A DNA stretch of 64,000 bases from Halobellus clavatus (lineage in GTDB: Archaea > Halobacteriota > Halobacteria > Halobacteriales > Haloferacaceae). This document shows, piece by piece, positions 34,117-42,661 of this stretch (positions are counted from its first letter, which is position 1; each line of letters starts with the position of its first letter). A program made the position numbers and the translations under genes. Where the stretch lies: positions 248,001-312,000 of the forward strand of contig NZ_FNPB01000001.1 in assembly GCF_900107195.1 (NCBI RefSeq). The letters are read 5' to 3'. The notes under the pieces were generated by a model that worked only from the letters and a program-made list of their open reading frames with translations, did not search any database and had not been told where the DNA came from.

Positions 34117-34583
34117 GTGAAACTCGGATTCGTTTTTGTCCAAACGCGGGGAGAAGCCAAACGTCCGCCGAGTTCGCCCGGCAAGAGCGGAAGCGGCGGG
34201 GACTTGGAAACTGGGGGTGGAATTCTCACAGGAGGACCAATCCCGCAGACGAAATCTACCCTGAGGTTGTCGAGGTAATGCGGGAGATCGGTGTTGAGCG
34301 TTCTGAACAAGAGTTCCAAGAAGTCTCGACGGCGGAGTTGGACGAATGCGGTGTTGTGGCCACAGTGGGCTGCTCAACGTTTGAATCAGAGGCCGACGTA
34401 GAAATCCGTGGTTGGGTCTTGAAAGACCCCCATACACAGGAGAGCAAGAAGGTCTGTGAGATCCGTGACGAACGTGAGCAACTCGTTACAAATCCCTTCG
34501 ACGAGTATATCGGCAAGAGGCGAGCGGAAGATTCGCAGGCAATGCGACCGGCTGGTTCAGAGGATGGAACGTCAACAGGCTGA
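34117..34583 (+). pseudogene. arsC: Broken arsenate reductase/LMW phosphatase (ArsC-type) gene
   Basis: Family homology can be followed across three frames: VKLGFVFVQ from the GTG at 34117, then AEFARQERKRRGLGNW, then ILTGG, then PADEIYPEVVEVMREIGV. It finishes in one frame through VVATVGCSTFES and DPHTQESKKVCEIRDE. Four single-base losses, each in a run of A or G (near 34142, 34214, 34221 and 34236), are enough to restore one frame. The catalytic Cys of the CVQNAGRSQ P-loop reads Phe (TTT for TGT) at 34135. The gene cannot make an active enzyme. Its tail overlaps the MFS transporter start by 20 bases, suggesting a former arsenic operon. Confidence 0.82.
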
Positions 34584-35895
34584 GGCGGCAGGACCGCTTG
34601 ACGCATTCCGGCAGTTCTTCGCTTTGCAGCGGGACGTACTGGTGCTCTCGCTGGCGATGTTCGCATTCAGCCTTGGCTTCCAGATGACTAGCCGGTACCT
34701 GCCCGAGTATATTGTCGCACTCGGTGCATCCGGCTTCGTTGTCGGACTATTCGGGACAGTTGGAAACATCATTTCAGCGGTCTACCCGTACCCTGGCGGC
34801 GCGGTGTCCGACCGTCTCGGCTCGCGCTACGCGCTCACTGTCTTCGGCTTGCTCTCGACTGTGGGCTTCGGGGTCTGGCTGGTCGCACCCGCTATCGGGA
34901 CAGTAGAACTCGCAAGTGTTGCTATTCAGCCCTGGATCTGGATCTTCGTTGGATTGTTTCTGGCACAGGCGTGGAAGTCATTCGGCCTGGGTGCGACGTT
35001 CGCGGTCGTCAAACAAGCGACCGACCCCTCGCGGCTGGCGGCGGGCTTCGCCAGCACTGAAACGTTCCGCCGGACCGCGTTCCTGATCGGTCCGGTGCTG
35101 GCGGCTGTTCTCATCGGCTTTCACCCTGAGTTCACCGTCAGTTTCCAGTACGTTCTTGCGACCGCGGTCGTCTTTGGGGCCGTCGGCACCATCGTCCAGC
35201 ACTTCCGCTACGACGCCAGTTCGGATACCATTGGGGACTCCTTCGAGGGGCTTGAGCAAGTCCGACGGGATTTCCGGGATATGCCCGAAGAACTCCGGCC
35301 GTTGCTGGTCGGCGACACGCTCGTCCGCTTCGCCAACGGTATGGTCTACGTGTTCTTTGTCCTCGTTGTCACGCGTTTCCTCAGCGTTGGTCTAGAAACG
35401 ACGATCGCTGCTGGCGGGTTTTCGTATGCCCTTGACCTGTCGCCGGAGGCCTTCTTCGGATATCTGCTCGGGGTCGAGATGCTGATCGCACTGCTCGTAA
35501 TGGCCCCCGCTGCCAAGGCCGCCGAGCACGTCGGACTCAAACCTGTCGTTGCACTCGGGTTCGCCGTCTATGCCACGTTTCCGATCGTGCTCATCAACAC
35601 TCCAGAGAGTACACTTGCGTTGATCCTCGTGTTCGCGTTCTCGGGGCTGCGTTTCGCGGGCCTGCCTTCCCATAAGGCACTGATTGTCGGGCCTGCCGAG
35701 CAGGACACTGGTGGCCGCGTCACGGGCACGTACTACCTGCTCCGGAACACGGTGGTCATCCCGAGCGCGGCGGTCGGCGGCTACCTATGGGACTCCGTCA
35801 GTCCCGAGATCGCCTTCACAGTCGCCTCTGTCGTCGGTCTCGTCGGTACTGGTTACTTCCTGCTCTTTGGCAGGGAATTCGACGCGTACCGCTGA
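34564..35895 (+). CDS. MFS transporter with atypical base use
   Basis: The 443-residue protein has about 12 transmembrane helices and the major-facilitator loop between helices 2 and 3 (YPGGAVSDRLGSRYALTV). An amphipathic stretch in the middle (residues about 205-235) links the two halves. Its third codon positions are less GC-rich than those of its neighbours, which suggests recent acquisition together with the upstream arsC-type pseudogene. Their overlap suggests it once served an arsenic-related operon, but the substrate cannot be read from sequence. The ATG at 34564 is chosen because helix 1 starts about 20 residues later. Confidence 0.87.
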   Translation: MERQQAEAAGPLDAFRQFFALQRDVLVLSLAMFAFSLGFQMTSRYLPEYIVALGASGFVVGLFGTVGNIISAVYPYPGGAVSDRLGSRYALTVFGLLSTVGFGVWLVAPAIGTVELASVAIQPWIWIFVGLFLAQAWKSFGLGATFAVVKQATDPSRLAAGFASTETFRRTAFLIGPVLAAVLIGFHPEFTVSFQYVLATAVVFGAVGTIVQHFRYDASSDTIGDSFEGLEQVRRDFRDMPEELRPLLVGDTLVRFANGMVYVFFVLVVTRFLSVGLETTIAAGGFSYALDLSPEAFFGYLLGVEMLIALLVMAPAAKAAEHVGLKPVVALGFAVYATFPIVLINTPESTLALILVFAFSGLRFAGLPSHKALIVGPAEQDTGGRVTGTYYLLRNTVVIPSAAVGGYLWDSVSPEIAFTVASVVGLVGTGYFLLFGREFDAYR

Positions 35896-35965
35896 CCCAT
35901 TCTGAACCGGGGTGCAAGATACGCAGTCAGGACCTGAGCGCTGATTCGTCCGAATCGACCTGAAT

Positions 35966-36049
35966 TATAGTAGCGTTTGCAAGTCTTCACTCACACGATC
36001 GCACGATGGCGTGCGATCGGCTGAGCAATCAGTTGCAAACGCTACTATA
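35966..36049. mobile_element. 84-bp MITE-like element with perfect 17-bp terminal inverted repeats
   Basis: The ends tatagtagcgtttgcaa (35966-35982) and its exact complement (36033-36049) bracket 50 bases. The centre is a second hairpin, cgatcgcac...gtgcgatcg (35996-36004 with 36011-36019). There is no open frame. The structure is that of a non-autonomous transposon mobilised by a transposase in trans. A target duplication is not obvious; the flanks are only loosely similar. Confidence 0.7.
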
Positions 36050-36090
36050 GATACCGCACACGCTGTCCGATTTCGATCGGAGAGGGAACC

Positions 36091-36225
36091 GGACTGGACC
36101 GAACGCGACTGGACTGGATCGAACGCGACTGGACTGAACCGAACGCGACTGGACTGAACCGAACGTGACTGGACCGAACGCGACTGGACTGAACCGAACG
36201 CGACTGGACTGGACCGAACGCGACC
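36091..36225. repeat. 20-bp minisatellite, seven units
   Basis: Units with consensus ggactgaaccgaacgcgact start at 36091, 36111, 36131, 36151, 36171 (shortened to 15 bases), 36186 and 36206. Substitutions are few and fall at the same positions, mainly gaacc/gatcc/ggacc. The high identity suggests recent expansion by slippage. Confidence 0.85.
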
Positions 36226-36239
36226 GATCGGATCGTGTG

Positions 36240-36962
36240 CTACTCGAGGACCGCTTCGGCGTGGGCGTCGGTCACGCCTTCAACAGTCTCGCGGATGGCG
36301 TCGACACCCTCGTCGTGCAGCAGGTCACCGACGACGATCGTGTCGGCGTGCTGTCCCATCTCGTAGGCGCTGTCGTAATCGCCGATCCCGCCGCCGTAGA
36401 ACAGCGTCGACTCCTCGAGAGCGTCGCGAGCGGCGGCGACCTTCTCGGGGTCGCCGAACGTGCCCGAGTACTCGATGTAGACGATCTCCTGTCCGAACAT
36501 CTTCTCTGCGACGGCCGCGAAGGACGCGACGTCGGCGGCGGTCTGGTCGGTGTCGGCGTCGGTAAGTTCGGCGACCGAGGCGTCGGGGTTGAGAACGATG
36601 TACGCCTCCGTCGTCGTACGGTCCCAATCGAGCGGGCCGTCGATGCGGACCCACTCTTTGTGCGCGCCGGTCACCCAGAACGAGGAGTCGGCGTTGAATA
36701 CGGTCGGGACGAGATACCCGTCGAGAGCGTCGGATTCGATGACGACGCCCGGATTCGAGGGCTCCTGATAGAGCGGCACGTCGTAGCGCGCGCAGGCGTC
36801 GACAACGTTCTGCATCTTCTCGGTCGTGATGTCGAGTGTCCCCCCGATCTCGATGGCGTCGGTGCCGGTCCGGCAGACGTCCTCGAACGTCTCTCCGTCC
36901 ACGAGGTCTTTATCCGGGTCCACTTTCAGCACGTGGTCCCAGTCGGTCCAAGGCCCGGTCAT
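36240..36962 (-). CDS. Geranylgeranylglyceryl phosphate synthase
   Basis: The 240-residue TIM-barrel enzyme joins geranylgeranyl diphosphate to sn-glycerol-1-phosphate, the first committed step of archaeal ether-lipid synthesis. Family blocks are [29 protein letters not shown], a [14 protein letters not shown] phosphate loop, and [27 protein letters not shown] at the C-terminal barrel end. A TATA box 27 bases upstream supports the ATG at 36962. It is the haloarchaeal group I type of this enzyme. Confidence 0.96.
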   Translation of the reverse strand: MTGPWTDWDHVLKVDPDKDLVDGETFEDVCRTGTDAIEIGGTLDITTEKMQNVVDACARYDVPLYQEPSNPGVVIESDALDGYLVPTVFNADSSFWVTGAHKEWVRIDGPLDWDRTTTEAYIVLNPDASVAELTDADTDQTAADVASFAAVAEKMFGQEIVYIEYSGTFGDPEKVAAARDALEESTLFYGGGIGDYDSAYEMGQHADTIVVGDLLHDEGVDAIRETVEGVTDAHAEAVLE

Positions 36963-36984
36963 TGGCGGTACGTCGCCGTGAGGC

Positions 36985-36994
36985 GTTAAAAATG
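36985..36994 (-). promoter_or_regulatory. TATA box for GGGP synthase
   Basis: The element catttttaac on the minus strand is centred 27 bases before the ATG at 36962. Confidence 0.6.
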
Positions 36995-37043
36995 ACGCGA
37001 AAACACCGGTCGGACGAAACGGTCTGGGCGCTCGGCGGCCGCG

Positions 37044-37715
37044 TCAGGCCGACTCGTCGGAGTCGGTCGGGTCGGTGTCCGTCGACGTGTGGTCGTCGTC
37101 CTCGTCGCTCGGGTCCTCGTCGACGGTGATGCTGACGGGACCGCCGTCGCTCTCTTCGGTCGCTCCCCCGAGCCGGCTGTCGAGGTTGAAGACGGTGTTC
37201 AGTTCGGATTGGACCTGTTCGGCGACCCCCCGGACCAGATCGCTCGGGGCGATCGCGGTGTACTCGTAGGGATTGTTCCCCGCCCCCGCGTTCTCGCGCT
37301 TGCGGCGCGAGACGGTCTCTTCCTCGTGGAGGTCCGCGAGCGCCTCCCGGACGGTACTGGGGTAGAGGCCGGTTCCGTCCGCGACTTCCTCGCTGGTGGA
37401 GTGGGGGTTCTTTCGGAGGTAGACGTAGATGCGAGCGCGCGTCTCCGTGTCGAGGAGCCACGCGAGCAGGTCGACGATCCCCTCGTCGAACTCCGAGACC
37501 GCGCGATCGGCTTCGGCTTCGAGGCGAGCGCGGGCACTCGCGCCTCCTTCGTCCTCCTCGTAGGTGTCGTCCGCGGCCGCTTCGACCGTGCCGTCTGCGT
37601 CCGCGACGTCGATTTCGATCCCGTCCTGCTCGTGGGTGTCGTCTCCACCCGCTGGTGATTCATCGCTCCCCGCTTCGTGCTCGTCGTGCTCGTCGTGTGG
37701 ATCCTCGGAGGACAT
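37044..37715 (-). CDS. Winged-helix transcriptional regulator with acidic flanks
   Basis: The 223-residue protein has a very acidic, disordered N-terminus of about 65 residues. A winged helix-turn-helix follows (about 85-150, DTETRARIYVYLRKNPHSTSEEVADGTGLYPSTVREALADL) with a basic wing, RRKRENAGAGNNPYEY. A second acidic tail follows. The HTH is of the ArsR/TrmB-like haloarchaeal kind. It is 330 bases from the GshA gene ends on the same strand and 80 bases before the GGGP synthase promoter. Its targets are unknown. Confidence 0.85.
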   Translation of the reverse strand: MSSEDPHDEHDEHEAGSDESPAGGDDTHEQDGIEIDVADADGTVEAAADDTYEEDEGGASARARLEAEADRAVSEFDEGIVDLLAWLLDTETRARIYVYLRKNPHSTSEEVADGTGLYPSTVREALADLHEEETVSRRKRENAGAGNNPYEYTAIAPSDLVRGVAEQVQSELNTVFNLDSRLGGATEESDGGPVSITVDEDPSDEDDDHTSTDTDPTDSDESA

Positions 37716-37776
37716 CGTGTTCTATCAAGAAGGTCAGATCTCGCCGGCTAAAAGCTTTTCTCGCCGCGGGCGTCCC

Positions 37777-38853
37777 TCAATCGAGGCAGATCGCCTCGCA
37801 CAGCGCGTCCATTCCCGCCTCGTCGCGGAGGCGACGCTGCCACGCCGCCCCGCTCTCGGTGTCGAAGCGCCGGCGGAGCGCGTCCGTCGGCAGTCGGTCG
37901 GATTCGGCGGCGACGAACTCCGCGAGCGTCACAGTGTCTTCGGCATCGCGAGTGATGAACTCGGCGTCGTAGCCGTACCGCATCGCGTGCCACTTGTTCG
38001 CGTCGAGGAGTTCGCGGCGGATCTCGTGCCCTGACTCGCCGGCCTCATAGCGGTCCGCGAGGTCGCGGACCAGCGCGTAGACGTACTCCACGAAGTCGAC
38101 CGTCGCGGCCGGGTTGCTCTGGGCGTCCGGCGTGCGTACTTCGACGGTGCCGTGACCGGTGTGCGGGCGGACGTCGTACCAGAGTTCGCCGCGGTCCTCG
38201 ATCGAGCCGAGTTCGACCATCCGCCGCTCGAACTCGAGATACGACTCGAAGTCCTCGAACCGGGTCGGCATCCCCGTGTTCGGCAGCGCCTCGAAGATCT
38301 TCGCGCGGGCCGACGAGAGTCCCGTATCCAGTCCGCACCAGAACGGTGAGTTGACCGACAGCGCGAGTACCGGCGGCAGATACCACCGGAGTTCGTTCGC
38401 GATCCAGGTAGCCTTCTCGGCGTCGTCGACGCCGACGTGGATGTGCAGTCCCGCAGTGGTGTTGCGATGCTGTGGATACTGGATGCGGTCGAGTTGGGAC
38501 TGATACCGCGGCTTCGTCGCGTGATCGAGTTCGCGCCAGTCCGCGGCCGGGTGGAGCCCCGCGGCCGCGATGCGGTAGCCGTGATCCGCCGCGTGCTCGA
38601 TGAGCGCCTCGCGGACTTCGCGGACGACCGAGCCGACCGAGTCGATGTCCTCGATCAGCGGCGTCTGCGTTTCGATCGTGAACTGGAACAACTCGTGATC
38701 GATGCGGTCTTCGAGAATCCCCGTCGGGGGGTGGTCGTAGACGAGATCAGAGATACCTGACGTCGGACGGCCGCGCTCGTCGACGATGTAGAACTCCTCT
38801 TCGACGCCGAGCGTGCCCATCCGGTCGAAGGCGTCAGCCGACCCTAGGTCCAT
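37777..38853 (-). CDS. gshA: Glutamate--cysteine ligase (gamma-glutamylcysteine synthesis)
   Basis: The 358-residue GCS2-family ligase joins Glu and Cys with ATP. In haloarchaea the product gamma-glutamylcysteine is itself the main small thiol. Signatures are [12 protein letters not shown] near residue 17, [18 protein letters not shown] and [17 protein letters not shown]. Of two possible starts, the ATG at 38853 lies 27 bases from a TATA box, whereas the GTG at 38859 is closer than usual. The thiol could serve the GST-family protein at 23849-24844 and disulphide-reducing enzymes. Confidence 0.95.
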   Translation of the reverse strand: MDLGSADAFDRMGTLGVEEEFYIVDERGRPTSGISDLVYDHPPTGILEDRIDHELFQFTIETQTPLIEDIDSVGSVVREVREALIEHAADHGYRIAAAGLHPAADWRELDHATKPRYQSQLDRIQYPQHRNTTAGLHIHVGVDDAEKATWIANELRWYLPPVLALSVNSPFWCGLDTGLSSARAKIFEALPNTGMPTRFEDFESYLEFERRMVELGSIEDRGELWYDVRPHTGHGTVEVRTPDAQSNPAATVDFVEYVYALVRDLADRYEAGESGHEIRRELLDANKWHAMRYGYDAEFITRDAEDTVTLAEFVAAESDRLPTDALRRRFDTESGAAWQRRLRDEAGMDALCEAICLD

Positions 38854-38875
38854 CAGCACGTGGTTTGCGGGGCCT

Positions 38876-38885
38876 GATTAAATAG
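38876..38885 (-). promoter_or_regulatory. TATA box for gshA
   Basis: The element ctatttaatc on the minus strand is centred 27 bases before the ATG at 38853. This spacing favours that ATG over the GTG at 38859. Confidence 0.6.
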
Positions 38886-38965
38886 GTCGCGGGCCGCGGC
38901 GAAGCCTTCGCCAAACCGTGCTCCCCGGGGCGGTCCCCGTACGTCTCGCGCAGCGGGCGGGTCGC

Positions 38966-39604
38966 TCACTTCGGCGTGGCGACCACCGCGAGGTGGTCGT
39001 CGTGATACCGATCGAGCCGCTGCGTGTCGAGGATCTCGTACTCGGTTCGAAGATCCGCGAGGACGTCCGGGAAGACGTCCGCTGGATCCGAGAGCACGTC
39101 TTCGCTCCGCGCTTTGATCGCCGCCAACAGCCGGCCGTCGGGGGCCAGGAATCGGTTGTTCCGCAGCGCGACGGTCCCCTGCCCGCGCGTCGCGACGTCC
39201 TGCACGATGCAGTCGAGGCCGGATTCGACGACGTGCGCGTACGTTTCGGGCTTGCGGGCGTCCTTCAGGAGCGGGAAGAGGTTCTCGCGGGACGCGGCGA
39301 CGTCGAGGAGGTCCCGGGCGGGGCGCGGGGCGAACTCGACGGCGTAGGTCGGGCCGGCGAAGTCGGCGACGTGGGAGACGGTCGTCCCCGCGGCCGCACC
39401 GAGATAGAGGACGCGCTCGCCGCCGTCGAGACCGAGGTCCAGACCGAGTTCGAGCATCGCGCCGAGTTTCGAGCGGCCGGCGTCCCACGGCCGCCAGCCG
39501 TCGTCGTCCTGCGGTTCGCCGTACACCGGCTCCCCTCGCGTCGCGAGTCGCTCGCGGCCGTCGAACGACCGTCGCTCGACGCCGTCCGGCAGCGAGGGGC
39601 TCAC
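38966..39604 (-). CDS. flpA: Fibrillarin-like rRNA/tRNA 2'-O-methyltransferase
   Basis: The 212-residue SAM-dependent methyltransferase is the catalytic subunit of box C/D sRNPs. It has the fibrillarin order: GEPVYGEPQDDDGWRPWDAGRSKLGAML, the SAM loop VLYLGAAAGTTVSHVAD, DCIVQDVATRGQG and a C-terminal LDRYHDDHLAVVA. The GTG start at 39604 overlaps the nop5 stop as GTGA, so catalytic subunit and scaffold are co-translated. The long in-frame extension upstream is only nop5 in another frame. Confidence 0.96.
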   Translation of the reverse strand: MSPSLPDGVERRSFDGRERLATRGEPVYGEPQDDDGWRPWDAGRSKLGAMLELGLDLGLDGGERVLYLGAAAGTTVSHVADFAGPTYAVEFAPRPARDLLDVAASRENLFPLLKDARKPETYAHVVESGLDCIVQDVATRGQGTVALRNNRFLAPDGRLLAAIKARSEDVLSDPADVFPDVLADLRTEYEILDTQRLDRYHDDHLAVVATPK

Positions 39605-40452
39605 TCGCCCGCCTCCCGCGACCGAATGGTCGCCATCCGGTCGTCGAGGTCGTCGTGGACCGACTGCTTGTACGCGCCAGAGTAGTGATCGATCCGGGCC
39701 GCGATCGCGAGTTTCCCTGCGAAGGCTCGTGCGGCCGACCCGCGGTTTTCGGTGGGCGTCCCGCGGACGTACTCGTGCGTGAAGATGACGCCGTGTTTCG
39801 GCGACGAGGCGTGCCCACGGAGGTGTGCGAAGAGCGCGTCCTCCGCGCCCAACACCTGTACCGTCCCCGCGGGTTTCTTCGCCAGCGACTCCAGCCCGCC
39901 GGCGAGGGCGATCAGCCGCGCCGCGAGCACGGGGCCAGCCATCGCCGCGAGGTTCGGCGCCACTTCGGGGGCGTGTGACTCCACGAACGAGCGGAGGTCG
40001 GCCCGTTCGGCATCGAGGTCGACGACACGTTCTGCCAGCGAGACGACGCGCTCCTGCACGGGCGTCTCCGGCGACCACGACGCCACCGCGCGGGCCCCCT
40101 CGATCCCCGTCGGAACGTCGCGTTCGAGCGAACCCGCCCACTCCGCGAGGCGTTCTGCGAGTTCGTTCGCGGTGCGCTCGGCGTCGTCCATCGCGCTAAC
40201 TGCGTGTGTCAACTGCTGGTCGTCGGCGCGCTCGCGCTCGGTGACGGCCTCGCGGGTCGCACGGCGCGTTGCCTCGTGAAGCACGCTGTAGTACTCGTCC
40301 TCGTCGCCGGCGAACCCCGACTGGACGGCTTGCTCCGGCCAGTTTTGCGGCTCGCCGGTTTCCCCTTCGGAGATTGCAGTCGCTGCTGCTTCGACATCCC
40401 CCGGATCGAGGCCTGTGAACCATCCCGCGTGCTCGGGATTTGAACCGCTCAT
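39601..40452 (-). CDS. nop5: Nop5/Nop56-type box C/D RNP scaffold protein
   Basis: The 283-residue protein bridges fibrillarin, L7Ae and the guide RNA. The N-terminal domain is short, as in other haloarchaea. A coiled-coil region (about 75-140) leads to the Nop domain with MAGPVLAARLIALAGGLESLAKKPAGTVQVLGAEDALF. After this comes the RNP-binding segment HASSPKHGVIFTHEYVRG. A TATA box 27 bases before the ATG at 40452 supports the start. It overlaps flpA by 4 bases. Confidence 0.95.
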   Translation of the reverse strand: MSGSNPEHAGWFTGLDPGDVEAAATAISEGETGEPQNWPEQAVQSGFAGDEDEYYSVLHEATRRATREAVTERERADDQQLTHAVSAMDDAERTANELAERLAEWAGSLERDVPTGIEGARAVASWSPETPVQERVVSLAERVVDLDAERADLRSFVESHAPEVAPNLAAMAGPVLAARLIALAGGLESLAKKPAGTVQVLGAEDALFAHLRGHASSPKHGVIFTHEYVRGTPTENRGSAARAFAGKLAIAARIDHYSGAYKQSVHDDLDDRMATIRSREAGE

Positions 40453-40474
40453 AGGCTACGTTGAATGTGGACTC

Positions 40475-40483
40475 GTATATGTA
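40475..40483 (-). promoter_or_regulatory. TATA box for the nop5-flpA operon
   Basis: The element tacatatac on the minus strand is centred 27 bases before the ATG at 40452. The rest of the 250-base gap to 40703 holds nothing else that I can support. Confidence 0.6.
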
Positions 40484-40702
40484 TTCGCGAAGTCGGGCTG
40501 TGAGGTCCAGAACCCATCTCCGGTTCGCTCGGCGCAGACGAGTATGGTCCGAGCGGAGTTGCATCTCGCCGTCGGTCCATCTGGCGGAGTGCCGAACTGT
40601 CGTTTCCATCGGTGACGTGGACGGCAACTTCGATACAGATGTCGCGTCGATCGTCACTTACCAGTCGCTACGGTTTTGTGACTCGGTCGTGTTGGCGAAC
40701 GT

Positions 40703-41341
40703 ATGTCCGATACGGCCCTCCAGGACACGCCGTCGAGTGGTTCGGCTGATTCGACCGACCTCGACCTCGGGTGGCTCACACTCGAGGACGACGAGTCGGT
40801 GCTGTGGGCGAGTACGCCCCACAAGTACAGCATCGTCCCCGCGTTCGTCGTTGGGATCCCGCTCTCGTTGGTCCTCGTCGGGATTCCCATCGTCGTCGGT
40901 TCGTACCTCCAGTACACGAACACGAACTACGTCGTCACGGACCGCGGACTCTACAGCAAGCGCGGGATCCTCTCGCGGGACGTCCAGCAGATCGGATTCG
41001 ACAAGGTGCAGAACATCTCCTACTCGCAGTCGGCCCTCGGTTCGTCGTTCGGATATGGCTCCGTCGAGGTCAGTACGGCCGGCGGATCCGGCGTCGAACT
41101 CGAGTTCCGGAGCATCCCGGATCCGGCGTCGGTGCAGGAACTGATTGCGAAGGAGGTCGACGACCGGCAACAGAACACGTCGGAGGCGGGAGCCGACGCC
41201 GACGACGTGCTGGAGGAAATCCTCACCGAACTGCGGGAAATCCGCCACGCAGTGACTGATGACGAGGCCGACGACCACGCTGGCGGGGCGCACCACACCG
41301 ACAACACGGCAGCCGAGCAGCCCTCGGTCGACGAGCGATGA
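40703..41341 (+). CDS. PH-domain (bPH2/DUF304) membrane protein, first of a pair
   Basis: The 212-residue protein has an acidic N-terminus and one hydrophobic hairpin (about residues 48-72). The bacterial PH-like domain that follows carries the motifs NYVVTDRGLYSKRGILSRDVQQIGFDKVQNI and GSSFGYGSVEV. The C-terminal 60 residues are an acidic helical tail ending in a His/Asp-rich stretch. It is translationally coupled to a shorter paralogue by an ATGA overlap. Such pairs are widespread and membrane-anchored; no molecular role is established. Confidence 0.85.
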   Translation: MSDTALQDTPSSGSADSTDLDLGWLTLEDDESVLWASTPHKYSIVPAFVVGIPLSLVLVGIPIVVGSYLQYTNTNYVVTDRGLYSKRGILSRDVQQIGFDKVQNISYSQSALGSSFGYGSVEVSTAGGSGVELEFRSIPDPASVQELIAKEVDDRQQNTSEAGADADDVLEEILTELREIRHAVTDDEADDHAGGAHHTDNTAAEQPSVDER

Positions 41342-41868
41342 GCGACGGCTGGTGGTTCCAACAGGGCGACGAGCGCGTCGTCTGGCAGGGGCGACCGCGG
41401 CTTTCGGCGGCCCTGGGGAGCGTCAGTATCGGGGTCGTGATCTGTGGTCTTGCGGTCGCCGCGGCGGCGATCGTCGACCCGAGACTGGTCGCGGGGAGCG
41501 TCCTCGGCGTCGGGATCGCAGCCTGGGCCGTCCTCCGGGTTCGACGGACTGAGTACCTGCTCACGACGCGGGCGCTCTGGCTCAAACGCGGCGTGGCCGG
41601 ACGGACGGTCCGACGGGTCGGCCTCCAGAAGGTACAGAACACGGCTTACAATCAGTCGATCACCGGTTCGGCGTTCGGGTACGGAACGGTCACCATCGAA
41701 GTCGCGGGCGGTCGCGACCTGCGGTTTCGGCGGATCGACGACCCCGAAACCGTCCAGACGGCGATCGTCGACCGTGTCGGCAGCGGCGACGAGGAGATCC
41801 CGGGATCGACGGCCCAGTGGCGGTCAGTGCTCCGGCTGGTCCGTGAGATCCGGACCGCAGTCGAGTAG
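41338..41868 (+). CDS. PH-domain (bPH2/DUF304) membrane protein, second of a pair
   Basis: The 176-residue paralogue of the preceding protein keeps the hydrophobic hairpin (about residues 30-65) and the PH-like core: EYLLTTRALWLKRGVAGRTVRRVGLQKVQNTAYNQSI then GSAFGYGTVTIEV. It lacks the long acidic tail. Its ATG overlaps the stop of the partner, which suggests that a hetero-complex is made in fixed ratio. Confidence 0.85.
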   Translation: MSDGWWFQQGDERVVWQGRPRLSAALGSVSIGVVICGLAVAAAAIVDPRLVAGSVLGVGIAAWAVLRVRRTEYLLTTRALWLKRGVAGRTVRRVGLQKVQNTAYNQSITGSAFGYGTVTIEVAGGRDLRFRRIDDPETVQTAIVDRVGSGDEEIPGSTAQWRSVLRLVREIRTAVE

Positions 41869-41968
41869 CGGTCTCGGGCAAGAGCAGCAAGAGTATCTGG
41901 AGCGTCTCAGGTGTGGAATGGACTCCCCGTCCGCGTGTACATCGCCGCTCGACGGGTGACACGGTCCG

Positions 41969-41984
41969 CCGGGTTCAAACCCGG
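41969..41984. terminator. Palindrome overlapping the stop codon of the gene at 41975-42661
   Basis: The sequence ccgggttcaaacccgg forms a 7-base-pair perfect stem with a 2-base loop. The TGA of the minus-strand gene (41977-41975) lies at its centre. It sits between two convergent genes, where a transcript end would be expected. It resembles a T-loop by chance (gggttcaaaccc) but no tRNA surrounds it. Confidence 0.4.
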
Positions 41985-42661
41985 TTCCACAGTCGACGGA
42001 TCGTTCCGACGGGGTCGGTCCCGAATGCACGCATCCCGGGGACGATGTCGTCTCTGATGCTCCTGAGCAGGAGAATGCCTAACCCAAAGGCCAGCAGCGG
42101 TCCCGCGAAAAACAGCGCGACGAACGTGAGCGCTCCATCGATGCCGAGGGGGATGGCTCCGTACGGGATCGGAATCAGCGACACCCCGGGGAGAGCCAAC
42201 AGGGCCCCGGCTTTGAGCGCCAGTTCCGACCGACGCTTCCAGTCGTCCGGCTCGTACTCGGCTTCGAGTTCGGCGGTGACCGCTCGCCGGATTTCGTCCT
42301 CCGTCCGAAACGCGAGTTCGGAGACGGAGCGATCGCGACACTCCGCCGTCTGCGCACGGGTTCGGGCCCGGCGCAGTACCTCGTCGTGCTCGACGCCGTG
42401 CAACAGGCGGATTCGCTCGGAAGCGACTCGCATATCGGCGAGCGCTCGCACGAGGTGTTCGTCGTCGGAGGACTCGAACGCGGCTTCGAGCTGTTCGTCC
42501 GGGTACTCGACCAAGTGGGCGAAATCGTCGACGCCAGCGGCGACTCGTCTGCGGATCCGCTGCTGGTCGCGACGGCGCTTGGCACCGTCGACCGACTGGA
42601 AATCGTTGTCCACCCGGTCCCGCTGCGTCTTCGTGAGCAGCGCTGCCGGCTTGTCGGACAT
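41975..42661 (-). CDS. Haloarchaeal protein with charged helical domain and two membrane segments, unknown function
   Basis: The 228-residue protein has an Arg/Asp-rich helical N-terminal part (about residues 1-140). It starts LLTKTQRDRVDNDFQSVDGA and includes FAHLVEYPDEQLEAAFESSDDEHLVRALADM. The style is that of N-terminal domains seen in many haloarchaeal proteins. The C-terminal 80 residues contain hydrophobic segments LALKAGALLALPGVSLIPIPYGAIPLG and ALTFVALFFAGPLLAFGLGILLL. The ATG at 42661 is the sensible start. I do not recognise a function. Confidence 0.7.
   Translation of the reverse strand: MSDKPAALLTKTQRDRVDNDFQSVDGAKRRRDQQRIRRRVAAGVDDFAHLVEYPDEQLEAAFESSDDEHLVRALADMRVASERIRLLHGVEHDEVLRRARTRAQTAECRDRSVSELAFRTEDEIRRAVTAELEAEYEPDDWKRRSELALKAGALLALPGVSLIPIPYGAIPLGIDGALTFVALFFAGPLLAFGLGILLLRSIRDDIVPGMRAFGTDPVGTIRRLWNRV

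Larger units (their letters stand above)
35896..36239. other. Gene-free interval with a MITE-like element and a minisatellite
   Basis: This 344-base gap separates the MFS transporter from GGGP synthase. It contains an 84-base inverted-repeat element (35966-36049) and a 20-base tandem repeat array (36091-36225) that ends only 14 bases from the GGGP synthase stop. Nothing else is evident. Confidence 0.8.

Noticed and set aside
41969-41984. tRNA T-loop-like gggttcaaaccc
   Set aside because: No acceptor, D- or anticodon arms can be formed around it. It is better explained as a palindrome at the end of a gene.
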